Source: Oscillospiraceae bacterium
GTDB lineage: Bacteria > Bacillota > Clostridia > Oscillospirales > Oscillospiraceae
Assembly (NCBI GenBank): GCA_009780435.1
Contig: WRAB01000001.1
Location: 62,001 to 126,000 of the forward strand
Direction of reading: 5' to 3'
Length of the DNA stretch: 64,000 bases
Shown here: piece after piece, positions 9,232 through 17,592 of the stretch
Layout: every line of letters begins with the position of its first letter
How positions within the stretch are numbered: position 1 is the stretch's first letter
The notes under the pieces: model-generated
What the model was told of the DNA's origin: nothing
The model's database searches: none
What the model saw: the letters and a program-made list of their open reading frames with translations, nothing else
Position numbers and translations under genes: made by a program

Positions 9232-10370
9232 AGTGCGCCACCGCGGGGGGCGGGAAAGAGCATATCTTTGGCGTCTGTCAGTCCCTGTATCAGCAGGTCG
9301 ACCTCCTGCACGGTGTTGTATTTGGAAAAACTAACCCGGATCGTGCCGTCAATAATCTCATTGGATAGGCCCATGGCGGTCAGCACATGGCTCCGCTCGC
9401 CCCGCTTACAGGCGGAGGCGTGGGATACGGCTATATTTTGACTGTCTAGGTAGTTCATGATGACTTCACTTTTTGTGTCGGGGAGAGATACGCTCACAAT
9501 ATGGGGTGCGCCCAGGGGGAGAAAGTGGGCGTTTGGAATCCGCTGTGGCAGGGTTGTCCGCAGGTGCGTTTGCAAGGCTTGCAACTGTGTGGAAGTCTCC
9601 TTAAAGCTGGCGGTTGCAAGCTCCACCGCCTTGGCAAAGCCTGCGATATTGTGCAGCGCTTCCGTTCCAGAGCGCAAATTCCGTTCCTGTCCGCCGCCCC
9701 GGATGAGCGGCGAAACGTGTAGTCCGGGCCGGATCCAGAGCCCGCCGACCCCTTTGGGGCCGTGGAGCTTGTGGGCGCTGATGGAGATCAGATCGGCTCC
9801 CAGTGTTTCCGCTGTGAAGTTTAGTTTACATAACCCTTGTATCGCGTCTGTATGGAACAGGGCGGGGGAGTGGGTGTGGGTGAAATCGGCCAGTTCTCTG
9901 ATGGGTTGGATCGCCCCGGTCTCGTTGTTGGCCAGCATGACGGACACCAGGGCCGTATCGTCTCGGAGGGCATCCGCTAGGGCCAATGGCGAGATCAGTC
10001 CCGTGCTGTCCGGCGGGAGGAGGGTGATCTCATAGCCCCGGTCAGAGAGGGCTTTCAGTGGGGCCAATACTGCGTCGTGCTCTATGGCGCCGGCAATGAT
10101 GTGCCGCCCCCGGTGGCGCATGGCGTGGAGGGCGCCGCATATGGCCCAGTTGACGCTCTCCGTACCGCCGGAGGTGAACGTGAGAGACTGGGATTCTGAT
10201 CCCAGAGCCCGAGCGACGATCTCCCTGCAGGCATCTAGTTTTTTTGCCGCCGCCCGGCCCAGCTCGTGGAGAGAGGAGGGATTGCCCGGGAAATCCCGCA
10301 GGGTTTTGGCCATCTCCTCTATCACTTCGGAGGACGGCAGGGTAGTGGCGGCGTTGTCAAAATAAATCAT
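9228..10370 (-). CDS. Cysteine desulfurase (NifS/IscS family)
   Basis: A 380-aa PLP enzyme that takes sulfur from cysteine for Fe-S clusters or tRNA thiolation. It shows YFDNAATT at the start, the PLP lysine in SAHKLHGPKGVGGL, and the catalytic Cys in SHASACKRGERSHVLTAMGL. No IscU, ThiI or MnmA gene is next to it. The methylthiotransferase gene mtaB, an Fe-S enzyme, is divergent nearby. GGAG lies 11 bases before the ATG. Confidence 0.9.
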   Translation of the reverse strand: MIYFDNAATTLPSSEVIEEMAKTLRDFPGNPSSLHELGRAAAKKLDACREIVARALGSESQSLTFTSGGTESVNWAICGALHAMRHRGRHIIAGAIEHDAVLAPLKALSDRGYEITLLPPDSTGLISPLALADALRDDTALVSVMLANNETGAIQPIRELADFTHTHSPALFHTDAIQGLCKLNFTAETLGADLISISAHKLHGPKGVGGLWIRPGLHVSPLIRGGGQERNLRSGTEALHNIAGFAKAVELATASFKETSTQLQALQTHLRTTLPQRIPNAHFLPLGAPHIVSVSLPDTKSEVIMNYLDSQNIAVSHASACKRGERSHVLTAMGLSNEIIDGTIRVSFSKYNTVQEVDLLIQGLTDAKDMLFPAPRGGAL

Positions 10371-10394
10371 GGTGCGACATCTCCAAATATTCCT

Positions 10395-10468
10395 GTAGGG
10401 CGCGACGCCCCGGCGCGCCGTTCAACCGCACTGTGGCTGAAACGGCGTGTCGGGGTGCCACGCCCTAC
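10395..10468. repeat. Long imperfect palindrome
   Basis: GTAGGGCG at 10395-10402 and CGCCCTAC at 10461-10468 close a long imperfect stem that continues through CGCCCCGGCG-like and GCCGTT/AACGGC segments. It is one of several GTAGGG...CCCTAC intergenic elements in the window. Confidence 0.6.
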
Positions 10469-10485
10469 GGTGCTTATGGGTTGTG

Positions 10486-10722
10486 TTACTCTGCAATCAA
10501 GCCGGAAACGGCTTCACGGAACTTGTCTGTATCGGCGGCGTCGCCGTGGACTTGAACGGTGACGGGACGGGAGAGATCCAGACTGAAGAGGCCCATAATG
10601 CTCTTGGCGTCCACCAGATAGCGGCCGGATAACACGTCGATATCACAGCTCATCAGACTGGCGGCGGTGACGAAAGTTTTGACATCGTTAATGGAACGGA
10701 GATTGATTTTAAATTCAGTCAT
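10486..10722 (-). CDS. HPr-like protein lacking the catalytic histidine
   Basis: A 78-aa protein with the HPr fold pattern. The segment after the first strand, where HPr has HARP with the phosphorylated His15, reads SINDVKTF, so it cannot carry phosphate for PTS sugar uptake. The second site is kept: DAKSIMGLF contains the Ser46-like residue phosphorylated by HPr kinase. This resembles Crh of Bacillus, a regulatory HPr paralogue, but similar His-less proteins in Clostridia have no known role. AAGGA lies before the ATG. It appears monocistronic. Confidence 0.75.
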   Translation of the reverse strand: MTEFKINLRSINDVKTFVTAASLMSCDIDVLSGRYLVDAKSIMGLFSLDLSRPVTVQVHGDAADTDKFREAVSGLIAE

Positions 10723-10803
10723 TGGTATAATCCTTTCTGTCAGTTACTTTTTCAGCATACTATAATATGCCAATTATACCCTGTCCGAGGGAGAAATGCA
10801 AGT

Positions 10804-12117
10804 ATGAAACTTCACTTTACCACTTTGGGCTGTAAAGTAAATCAATACGAGACCCAGGCCCTTCAGACCCTCCTGGCCGAGAAAGGGCATAAACTGGTGC
10901 AGGGTGACGAGACCGCAGACGTGGTGGTCATCAATACCTGTGCCGTCACGGCAGAGAGCACGAGAAAGAGCAGGCAGGCCGTAAAGCGGGCCAGAGGTGC
11001 GCATCCGGGGGCCTTTGTGGCCGTATGCGGCTGTGTCTCGCAGATCAGCCCAGAGGATGTGGCGGATCTGGGGGCCGATCTGGTCGCCGGAAGCGGGGAT
11101 CGACGAGGGTTCGCCCGAGAGTTGGAACGACTGTTCTCCGGTGGGGATACGTCTATGGACATAGATGCCGCCGCAGATTGGCGAGAGTTTGAGATATTGC
11201 CCGCCGGTGGTCTCGACGGCAGGATGAGAGCGCTCCTCAAAGTACAAGACGGCTGTGACAACTACTGTACCTACTGTATAATCCCCTACGCCAGGGGGCC
11301 TGTCCGCTCCATTCCTTCGGAAACGGCGGTAGAGCAGGCCAAATCCTTGGAAAAAGCGGGATTTCGGGAGCTGACCATCACCGGGATTGAAATCTCCTCC
11401 TACGGTAAAGACCGGGCAGGGGAGGGAGATTTGATCGACTTGGTGGAGGCGGTCTGCAAAGCAGTACCCCAGATGCGTGTGCGGTTGGGATCTCTGGAGC
11501 CGCGGACGGTGACGGAGGATTTTTGTGATCGGCTCCGGGTGTTGCCCAATCTCTGCCCGCATTTTCACCTGTCCCTGCAATCCGGCTGTGATGTGACCCT
11601 GCATCGTATGGGCCGCCGGTACGATACGGCCCGGTATTTGCAGTCCATATCGTGGCTGCGGCAGAGTTTTGAACACTGCGGGATCACCACGGATTTGATT
11701 GTGGGATTTCCCGGGGAATCGGAGGCGGATTTTCAGGAGAGCGTTGCGTTTTTAAAGACATGTGCCTTTTCTGCGGTTCACATCTTTCCATACTCCGCCA
11801 AAAAGGGAACCAAAGCCGCCGAGATGCCGGGCCAGATCGAAAAGGCGGAGAAGACCAGACGGGCCAAACGCGTCGGACAGGTGGCAAAAGAATTGCGAGA
11901 TATCTGGCTCGCCTCCCAAGTGGGGAGCGCCCCTCCCGTGCTCTTTGAGAGTGAGGAGACGGGCCGCAGTTTGGGTCACACGCCCAACTACTGTACCGTA
12001 TCCGTACCGGGGACAGGATTGAAAAACCAGATCAAGCCCGTGGCGATCCACAGCGTATTGGGCGAAAATTTAGAGGGGACAATCCTCTTATCTGGTGAAT
12101 CTGTCACTTTACAATGA
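10804..12117 (+). CDS. mtaB: tRNA t6A37 methylthiotransferase MtaB
   Basis: A 437-aa radical-SAM methylthiotransferase. The N-terminal UPF0004 domain starts LHFTTLGCKVNQYET, the radical-SAM cluster is DGCDNYCTYCIIPYARGP, and a TRAM-like tail follows. It converts t6A37 to ms2t6A37 in tRNAs reading ANN codons. The length is normal for MtaB. It is divergent from the HPr-like gene and ends just before serC. Confidence 0.92.
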   Translation: MKLHFTTLGCKVNQYETQALQTLLAEKGHKLVQGDETADVVVINTCAVTAESTRKSRQAVKRARGAHPGAFVAVCGCVSQISPEDVADLGADLVAGSGDRRGFARELERLFSGGDTSMDIDAAADWREFEILPAGGLDGRMRALLKVQDGCDNYCTYCIIPYARGPVRSIPSETAVEQAKSLEKAGFRELTITGIEISSYGKDRAGEGDLIDLVEAVCKAVPQMRVRLGSLEPRTVTEDFCDRLRVLPNLCPHFHLSLQSGCDVTLHRMGRRYDTARYLQSISWLRQSFEHCGITTDLIVGFPGESEADFQESVAFLKTCAFSAVHIFPYSAKKGTKAAEMPGQIEKAEKTRRAKRVGQVAKELRDIWLASQVGSAPPVLFESEETGRSLGHTPNYCTVSVPGTGLKNQIKPVAIHSVLGENLEGTILLSGESVTLQ

Positions 12118-12136
12118 CTTGAATTTCTGTTACACT
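12108..12136 (+). promoter_or_regulatory. Probable serC promoter
   Basis: TTTACA (12108-12113), 17 bases, TACACT (12131-12136). The -35 overlaps the last codons of mtaB. Confidence 0.5.
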
Positions 12137-12170
12137 ATAAAGCACTAAAGCGTGAAAGTAGGAGGAGCAT

Positions 12171-13259
12171 ATGTTTACAGAGCGGATTTACAACTTTTCA
12201 GCTGGGCCCTCCATGCTGCCGGAAGCGGTTTTGGCAAAGGCCCAAAGTAAGATGCTCAACTTTGGCGGATCGGGAACCTCCGTCATGGAGATGAGCCATC
12301 GGAGTAAGGCTTTTGTGGATATCTTCGATGAGACAAAGACGCTATTGAAAGCGTTGATGGGAGTGCCGGATAGCCATGAGATTTTATTCCTACAGGGCGG
12401 CGCGTCTCTCCAGTTCGCCATGGTTCCCTTGAATCTGATTGGCAAGACGGGCAAGGCGGATTACGCCGTCACGGGGAACTTCTCCAATCTGGCCATGAAA
12501 GAGGCGAAACACTACGGTGAGATCCATGAGGCCGCCTCCTCCGCCGATCAAAACCACACCTATATCCCGGCTCAGGATCAACTGAACCTGTCCAAAGACG
12601 CGGCCTATTTCCACTACTGCGACAACAACACCATCTACGGCACCGAGTGGAATTATGTGCCGGACACGGGTGCTGTACCCCTGGTGTCCGACATGTCCTC
12701 TAATATTTTATCAAAGCCCATGGATGTGTCCAAGTACGGTCTGATCTACGCCGGCGCTCAGAAAAATATGGCCCCGGCAGGGCTGACCGTGGTGATTTTA
12801 GATAAAAGTCTCCTCGGATTGGAACTCTCCCATACGCCCACCATGCTCCGCTATCAGACCCATGTGGACGCCGACTCCATGTACAACACGCCGCCCACGT
12901 ATAATATCTACATGCTGGGCCTTGTGCTGAACTGGATCGAAGCCCGGGGCGGGTTGACCGCTATGGAACGGTATAACGAGGAAAAAGCCGCAATCCTCTA
13001 TGACTATCTGGACGAGAGCGCCCTATTCAAAGCCTGTGCTCTGCCAGAGTTCAGGTCGAAGATGAACGTGACCTTTGTCACAGGAGATCCAGATCTGGAT
13101 GCCAAATTCGCCAAAGAGGCGGGGGCGGCGGGGCTCTCTAACCTGAAAGGCCATCGAGTCGTAGGCGGTATGCGGGCCTCTATCTACAACGCCATGCCCA
13201 TGGAGGGCGTCTCGGCCCTGGTGGAATTTATGAAAGAATTTGAGCAGAACAATCGTTAA
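12171..13259 (+). CDS. serC: Phosphoserine aminotransferase
   Basis: A 362-aa class-V aminotransferase that converts 3-phosphohydroxypyruvate and glutamate to phosphoserine. FSAGPSMLPEAVL opens the protein, and the PLP lysine is in YAGAQKNMAPAGLTVVILD. TAGGAGGAGC lies before the ATG. It is followed by serA, so two steps of serine synthesis are encoded together; serB was not seen. Confidence 0.95.
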   Translation: MFTERIYNFSAGPSMLPEAVLAKAQSKMLNFGGSGTSVMEMSHRSKAFVDIFDETKTLLKALMGVPDSHEILFLQGGASLQFAMVPLNLIGKTGKADYAVTGNFSNLAMKEAKHYGEIHEAASSADQNHTYIPAQDQLNLSKDAAYFHYCDNNTIYGTEWNYVPDTGAVPLVSDMSSNILSKPMDVSKYGLIYAGAQKNMAPAGLTVVILDKSLLGLELSHTPTMLRYQTHVDADSMYNTPPTYNIYMLGLVLNWIEARGGLTAMERYNEEKAAILYDYLDESALFKACALPEFRSKMNVTFVTGDPDLDAKFAKEAGAAGLSNLKGHRVVGGMRASIYNAMPMEGVSALVEFMKEFEQNNR

Positions 13260-13266
13260 ATATTAC

Positions 13267-13360
13267 AACTACCGCGGCGGCGGGAGAGACACGGAAGAAA
13301 GCAATTTTACTGTGCTTCCTCCGCCGCAGGCAGAGGAAGACACGAAAAAACAGAAAAGCG
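13267..13360. repeat. Imperfect palindromic spacer between serC and serA
   Basis: The 126-base spacer holds repeats of GCGGCGGGAGAGACACG and a near-complement GCTTCCTCCGCCGCAGGCAG. It is a degenerate member of the CCCGCC palindrome family. No promoter or terminator is convincing, so read-through from serC to serA is possible. Confidence 0.35.
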
Positions 13361-13385
13361 ATACGTTAGGAGATTGAAATATACT

Positions 13386-14549
13386 ATGTACAAGATAAAA
13401 ACATTGAATCCCATTGCAGAGATCGGTTTGGCGGCCCTGGATTCCGCAAAATATATGATTGGCGATCAGGTGGAAAACCCCGACGCCATCTTAGTGCGCA
13501 GTGCGAAAATGCACGACTACCCATTCAACCCGGAACTGCTCTGTATTGCACGGGCCGGAGCGGGGGTCAACAATATTCCCATCGACCGGTGCACAGAGGA
13601 CGGGATCGTGGTCTTTAACACGCCCGGTGCCAACGCCGAGGCGGTGAAAGAACTGGCACTCTGCGCCATGCTCCTGGCATCCCGCGATGTGGTCGGCGGG
13701 ATCAACTGGGTCTCCACCATTGCGGATGACCCGGAAGTGGCCCAGAAGGTGGAGAAGGGGAAGAGCAACTTCACGGGCCCGGAGATATCCGGCAAGACCC
13801 TGGGAGTCATCGGCCTGGGGGCCATCGGATATAAGCTGGCCAATCTGGCCCTGGCCCTGGGGATGAACGTGTGCGGATACGACCCCTATCTGTCCGTGCG
13901 GGCCGCTTGGCGGCTGTTGCCGAATGTGCAACTGGCCGAGAGCTTGGACGCGGTCTATAAATCCTGCGACTATATCTCTCTCCACGTACCCGTAACCGAA
14001 AAGAGCAAGGGTATGATTAACAGAGAGGCTTTCGATAAGATGAAAGACGGGGTGCGGATTATCAATCTGGCCCGGGGAGAACTGGTCAACGATGACCATA
14101 TGCTGACAGCCCTGAAAAGCGGCAAAGTGGCCCGTTACGTCACGGATTTTCCAAATCCAAAGACGGCCGGGGCCGAGGGTGTCGTCGCCCTGCCCCATCT
14201 GGGGGCCTCTACGCCGGAGAGCGAGGACAACTGCGCCGTCATGGCCGCCCAGGAGGTCCAGGCGTATTTGGAGCACGGTAACATCCACAACAGCGTCAAC
14301 TTCCCGGACGCCTATATGAAGCCAAACGGCCATGTGCGGGTGTGTTTCTCTCACTTTAACGTCCCCGCTGTGATCGGCAGCGTCCTCAAGATCATCTCAG
14401 ACTGCGGGATCAATGTGGAGAACATGGTCAGCAAATCCCGGGACAAATATGCCTACGGCATTGTGGATGTCAACGCACCGGTGGGGGACGAGTTTGTAGC
14501 CAAACTGCAACAGGTAGAGAATGTCATCCGTGTCCGGGTGATTGGGTAA
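13386..14549 (+). CDS. serA: D-3-phosphoglycerate dehydrogenase
   Basis: A 387-aa short-type SerA catalysing the first step of serine synthesis. The NAD site is VIGLGAIGYKLANLALALGM, the substrate/catalytic Arg is in NLARGELV, the catalytic His in LPHLGASTPESEDN, and a C-terminal ACT domain (about residues 315-387) may give feedback control by serine. The ATG at 13386 (MYKIKTLNPIAEIGL) is preferred over a TTG at 13374, which is only one base from the AGGAG; the spacing to the ATG, 13 bases, is long. Confidence 0.93.
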   Translation: MYKIKTLNPIAEIGLAALDSAKYMIGDQVENPDAILVRSAKMHDYPFNPELLCIARAGAGVNNIPIDRCTEDGIVVFNTPGANAEAVKELALCAMLLASRDVVGGINWVSTIADDPEVAQKVEKGKSNFTGPEISGKTLGVIGLGAIGYKLANLALALGMNVCGYDPYLSVRAAWRLLPNVQLAESLDAVYKSCDYISLHVPVTEKSKGMINREAFDKMKDGVRIINLARGELVNDDHMLTALKSGKVARYVTDFPNPKTAGAEGVVALPHLGASTPESEDNCAVMAAQEVQAYLEHGNIHNSVNFPDAYMKPNGHVRVCFSHFNVPAVIGSVLKIISDCGINVENMVSKSRDKYAYGIVDVNAPVGDEFVAKLQQVENVIRVRVIG

Positions 14550-14554
14550 ATTTT

Positions 14555-15466
14555 ATGGATTGGATTCGTAAGTTATTTGCGCCCAAAGAAAAAGAAGACG
14601 GTTCAAAGGCCGCATGGAACAAGGCCGATTTTGAGGCATTTGTGAGCGAATACGAGAGAGAAGAAAAAGAAATCCTCGTGCTGACAAGTGATGAGCCGAG
14701 TGCCGCGATGAAGTTGCGGGATTCGTGGTCGCCATGCAGATATTTTCTGGCCTATATGGATCTCGCCTCAAATGAGGTAAAAATAGGCGATGGGCGCATT
14801 ACCTGGTTGATCTCCGAGGAAATCAGGCAGAAATACGGGAATGCGTGGCCCCATTATTTCAAAGGCGGCGTGATCTATCAGCTCCGGGTGAGAGAGTTGA
14901 TGGACAAAACCGTCCCAGAGGGGAGACTGCCCGCCTATTACAACCGCTTTATGGTTGTGGAGGTCCTGGATTCAAATGTCCACAACGAGGAACTGCTGGA
15001 CGTTTTAGCGGAATACAGGACGCCGGTGAAGCTTTCAGACGAGACATTGGGCGAGTTTTTGCTCAATAAGGACTTGCGCTTCTTTGCGGGGAATATCCAT
15101 TGGCTCGGAGAGCCTGTCTCTGCGGACATGGAAGTGATCATCGACAACAAAGACACCTGGGCGCAGGCGCTGGACGTATTGCGTACCCTGTTTGAGCAGC
15201 AAGAGCAGAGAGATTCAGAATTTCGAGCGTTTGCCGCAAAAGCACTCATTGAGACGGCGAACGAGTGGAGAAGCCAAGAGGAAAGCGAAGATACGCCGGA
15301 GGAACTATCGGAAGAAGAGTTCATGGGCAGGATTTCGCTCTCGTCACTGGCGGTGACACCGGACGGGAAATACACGGCGTATTACGACGATGACAATATG
15401 TTCTGGGGACACTCCATCTCTGTAGAGGGCAGCATAGAGACGGGGCCGGAATCTGCCTCAATTTGA
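14555..15466 (+). CDS. DUF2262 domain protein
   Basis: A 303-aa soluble, acidic protein. The C-terminal third (about residues 195-300, from TWAQALDVLRTLFEQQ to DDDNMFWGHSISVEGS) matches the DUF2262 pattern: a helical part followed by a strand-rich end with FWGHSI. The N-terminal 190 residues carry no domain I recognise. Function is unknown. It starts 5 bases after serA with a poor ribosome site, so translation may depend on coupling to serA. A strong terminator follows. Confidence 0.75.
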   Translation: MDWIRKLFAPKEKEDGSKAAWNKADFEAFVSEYEREEKEILVLTSDEPSAAMKLRDSWSPCRYFLAYMDLASNEVKIGDGRITWLISEEIRQKYGNAWPHYFKGGVIYQLRVRELMDKTVPEGRLPAYYNRFMVVEVLDSNVHNEELLDVLAEYRTPVKLSDETLGEFLLNKDLRFFAGNIHWLGEPVSADMEVIIDNKDTWAQALDVLRTLFEQQEQRDSEFRAFAAKALIETANEWRSQEESEDTPEELSEEEFMGRISLSSLAVTPDGKYTAYYDDDNMFWGHSISVEGSIETGPESASI

Positions 15467-15525
15467 GGGTGGGGCCAGAGTTTGATAGTCGGCAAATGAT
15501 ACTAATGATACTATGGAACAGACGA

Positions 15526-15557
15526 GGCACGGCTAAAAACAGCCGTGCCTTTTTTGT
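15526..15557 (+). terminator. Terminator after the DUF2262 gene
   Basis: GGCACGGCT, six-base loop, AGCCGTGCC, then TTTTTTG. Typical intrinsic terminator. Confidence 0.85.
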
Positions 15558-15634
15558 TTTATCCCTTTCCAAAGTGAGATGATGGCTAATATTAATCCTA
15601 CAAGGCAAACGCCACTGAAGACGACATTTTTCAT
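15533..15634 (-). CDS. Possible 33-aa single-TM peptide
   Basis: An ATG on the minus strand opens a 33-codon frame: one hydrophobic helix (about residues 4-20, FSGVCLVGLILAIISLW) followed by the basic tail KGIKQKRHGCF. AGGCGG lies about 9 bases upstream. The TAG stop falls in the loop of the opposite-strand terminator. The membrane-plus-basic-tail layout suits small membrane peptides, but chance is not excluded at this length. Confidence 0.35.
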   Translation of the reverse strand: MKNVVFSGVCLVGLILAIISLWKGIKQKRHGCF

Positions 15635-15680
15635 TTTAACAGCCCGCCTAATATAAAAACTACCGTCTAAGCTGACGGCA

Positions 15681-15705
15681 CAAAACACCCGCCGCCTGCG
15701 GGTGT
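15681..15705 (-). terminator. Terminator of the GIN-domain lipoprotein gene
   Basis: ACACCCGC, five-base loop, GCGGGTGT, followed on the minus strand by TTTTGTG, 7 bases after the stop codon. Confidence 0.65.
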
Positions 15706-15711
15706 TTCTCG

Positions 15712-16449
15712 CTACCCGCCCCGTCTGACCGATGCCAGGCCCGCCGCAGAGGAGGTCAGTTCCGGGTCGCCCCAGTAGGTGATGGAACCCAGGCCCTCTA
15801 TAGAGGCGTCCAGGGTTTGCTCTGCGTGGACTTGAGCGGAACCAACGCCTTCGAGGGAGATGGTTGCGTGTTGTGCGATCAAGTTGCGGGTGTTGATATC
15901 CACGGCACCCGCACCGGTGACGTGTAATTCTTCTGCCGTACCGGAGAGCGAGATCTCTCCTGCGCCGTTGATCTCCGCAGATACCCTCTGCGCGTTGAGC
16001 GCAAGTTCTACACTTCCTGCGCCGTTGAGTTCCAGTCCAAAGGATGCAACAGAAAATGTGCCGCTTCCGGAGATCGTGGCCGCGCCGTCTACGACGATTT
16101 CTTCCAGCGCATCTGCACCGATCTCAAATGTAATCCGATTGCTGGTGATAGAGGCGTTATTTCTCGTCTCAATGCGTAACACACTATTTTGATATGTAAT
16201 TTCTATTAAATCCTGTAAGTTATCATCAATTGTATAAGTGAGTTCGCTGCTGTGTTCCGGACTAATGTTTACGGTGGCCGGTACGCCTCGCACAATAATT
16301 TTTGTAATAGAGCCGTCGTATGAAAAGGCGCCGTCCGTCATTTGTCCGTTGCCCACTGTGGGGGTCGTTGTGCCAGGGACGAAGCATCCGCTCAGGGATA
16401 TGAGAAGCAGAACCGCTGCCGCCACAATTATAATTCTTCTGAAACCCAT
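15712..16449 (-). CDS. GIN-domain (DUF2807) lipoprotein
   Basis: A 245-aa secreted lipoprotein. A hydrophobic signal (about residues 5-20) ends in the lipobox LSGC. The rest is a strand-rich repeat region with runs such as VDGAATISGSGTF, LNGAGSVELALN and INGAGEISLSGTA, typical of the putative auto-transporter adhesin head (GIN) domain, a right-handed beta-helix. The role is unknown; such proteins often accompany envelope stress systems, but no sensor is adjacent. GGAGG precedes the ATG. Confidence 0.8.
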   Translation of the reverse strand: MGFRRIIIVAAAVLLLISLSGCFVPGTTTPTVGNGQMTDGAFSYDGSITKIIVRGVPATVNISPEHSSELTYTIDDNLQDLIEITYQNSVLRIETRNNASITSNRITFEIGADALEEIVVDGAATISGSGTFSVASFGLELNGAGSVELALNAQRVSAEINGAGEISLSGTAEELHVTGAGAVDINTRNLIAQHATISLEGVGSAQVHAEQTLDASIEGLGSITYWGDPELTSSAAGLASVRRGG

Positions 16450-16548
16450 TGTAATACCTCCAACAAATTACTTTTTTACTAAAGATACAGATTTTTTCTT
16501 AGAGCGAAAAGGGGAAGTAGATTAGAAATAGATTAAGACGGGGCTAAA

Positions 16549-17406
16549 TTATTTAAAATGGGTATGTGTATTGATATGGTTCATACAAAAACAATGGTAT
16601 CCCTCGCACCGGGAGCAGTAGCGGAACTCCATGCCGGGATCGTCTCCATCGGTGATACCGCAGACCTCGCATTTGCGGGTGTAGGACTTCGCCTGCTGTT
16701 TTCGCTCCAACTCTCGTGAGACATTTTTGAAGTTGATGGTGGTCTTGGAGTTCTTTTTCTTATGAAAATTTAGATATCGTTTCAACGTATCGCCGCAGAA
16801 AGCCAGATAGTTGAGCACCAGGGGCAGGGGAATCAGATTTGCTGGAAAGAGGGAGAACTCGCTTAGAATATCATAAAAGAACAACACAGAGGCGGCTATG
16901 CCGAGCCACTTGACCTTGACGGGGAGGATAAACATGAGAAGGATTACTGTATCGGGATACAACGTGGCAAAGGCCACAAGCAGAGTAAGATGGATAGAGA
17001 AAACGGATACCATCCCGCTGTCAAACGGTGCGCCAAAGAGAAAAAACACGAGACCGGACACGATCAGCAGTACGACACTGATTAGATAATAGAGGCAGAA
17101 CTTTGCCGTACCCCAGGTCTGCTCTAAGGTTGTGCCCAGCATGTAGTAAAAGTAGAGGGAGACCGCCAGCCAGACTGGGCTAGAAGATATGGGGACAAAA
17201 AGAAACGTCACCAGCCGCCAGACCTCGCCCCGGAATATATCCGTGGGGGAGAAGGCCAGGCGGGAAAACAGCGTACCGGACTCGTCCATGATGGACAGGG
17301 CAAAGACCAGGCCCGTGCCGATGACAATATACAGCATCAGGCGGGGGATTCCAAACCGGGGGTGTTTATAACAAAACCGATCAATGGCACGGCTGATTGC
17401 TCGCAT
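16549..17406 (-). CDS. Rhomboid-like membrane protein, catalytically degenerate, with C-terminal zinc-finger-like tail
   Basis: A 285-aa protein with about six membrane segments. Rhomboid landmarks are present: GEVWRLVTFLFVP and YMLGTTLEQTWGTAKFCLYY. The catalytic GxSG is not: the corresponding stretch reads DSGMVSVFSIHLTLL, and the later His motif is replaced by IPLPLVLNYLAFCGD. A cytoplasmic tail (about residues 212-285) contains CEVCGITDGDD, then YCSRCEGYHCFCMNHINTHTH, a probable zinc-binding module. It is likely a pseudoprotease that binds rather than cuts membrane proteins; this is inference. GGAGG lies before the ATG. Confidence 0.7.
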   Translation of the reverse strand: MRAISRAIDRFCYKHPRFGIPRLMLYIVIGTGLVFALSIMDESGTLFSRLAFSPTDIFRGEVWRLVTFLFVPISSSPVWLAVSLYFYYMLGTTLEQTWGTAKFCLYYLISVVLLIVSGLVFFLFGAPFDSGMVSVFSIHLTLLVAFATLYPDTVILLMFILPVKVKWLGIAASVLFFYDILSEFSLFPANLIPLPLVLNYLAFCGDTLKRYLNFHKKKNSKTTINFKNVSRELERKQQAKSYTRKCEVCGITDGDDPGMEFRYCSRCEGYHCFCMNHINTHTHFK

Positions 17407-17511
17407 AGAGTGGCCTCCAATGTTTTTTCCTATTTTCCCCGCCGGGGTTGGGGGAAATATAACAATATTATTTTATATCAGCCTGTCCAAAAAGTCCACA
17501 AAAAAATGGCG

Positions 17512-17540
17512 TTGAGATAAGGCGGAAACTGTGGTACAAT
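17512..17540 (+). promoter_or_regulatory. metK promoter
   Basis: TTGAGA (17512-17517), 17 bases, TACAAT (17535-17540), about 52 bases before metK. The leader is too short for a SAM riboswitch, and none was seen. Confidence 0.65.
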
Positions 17541-17592
17541 AGCGAATACGATAACGAAAAGAAAAAGAGAACCGGAAAGGGCAAGCGTATCT

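Noticed and set aside
10774-11676. 300-codon minus-strand ORF opposite mtaB
   Set aside because: Shadow of the radical-SAM gene, with the composition expected from GC-rich antisense frames and no recognisable domain.
12118-12170. T-box or serine-responsive leader before serC
   Set aside because: The spacer is only 53 bases, and no T-box sequence or terminator is present.
13491-14354. 287-codon minus-strand ORF opposite serA
   Set aside because: Shadow frame; serA carries all conserved motifs in the other strand.
17541-17592. SAM riboswitch before metK
   Set aside because: The leader is about 45 bases, too short for any known SAM aptamer, and no conserved segment was found.
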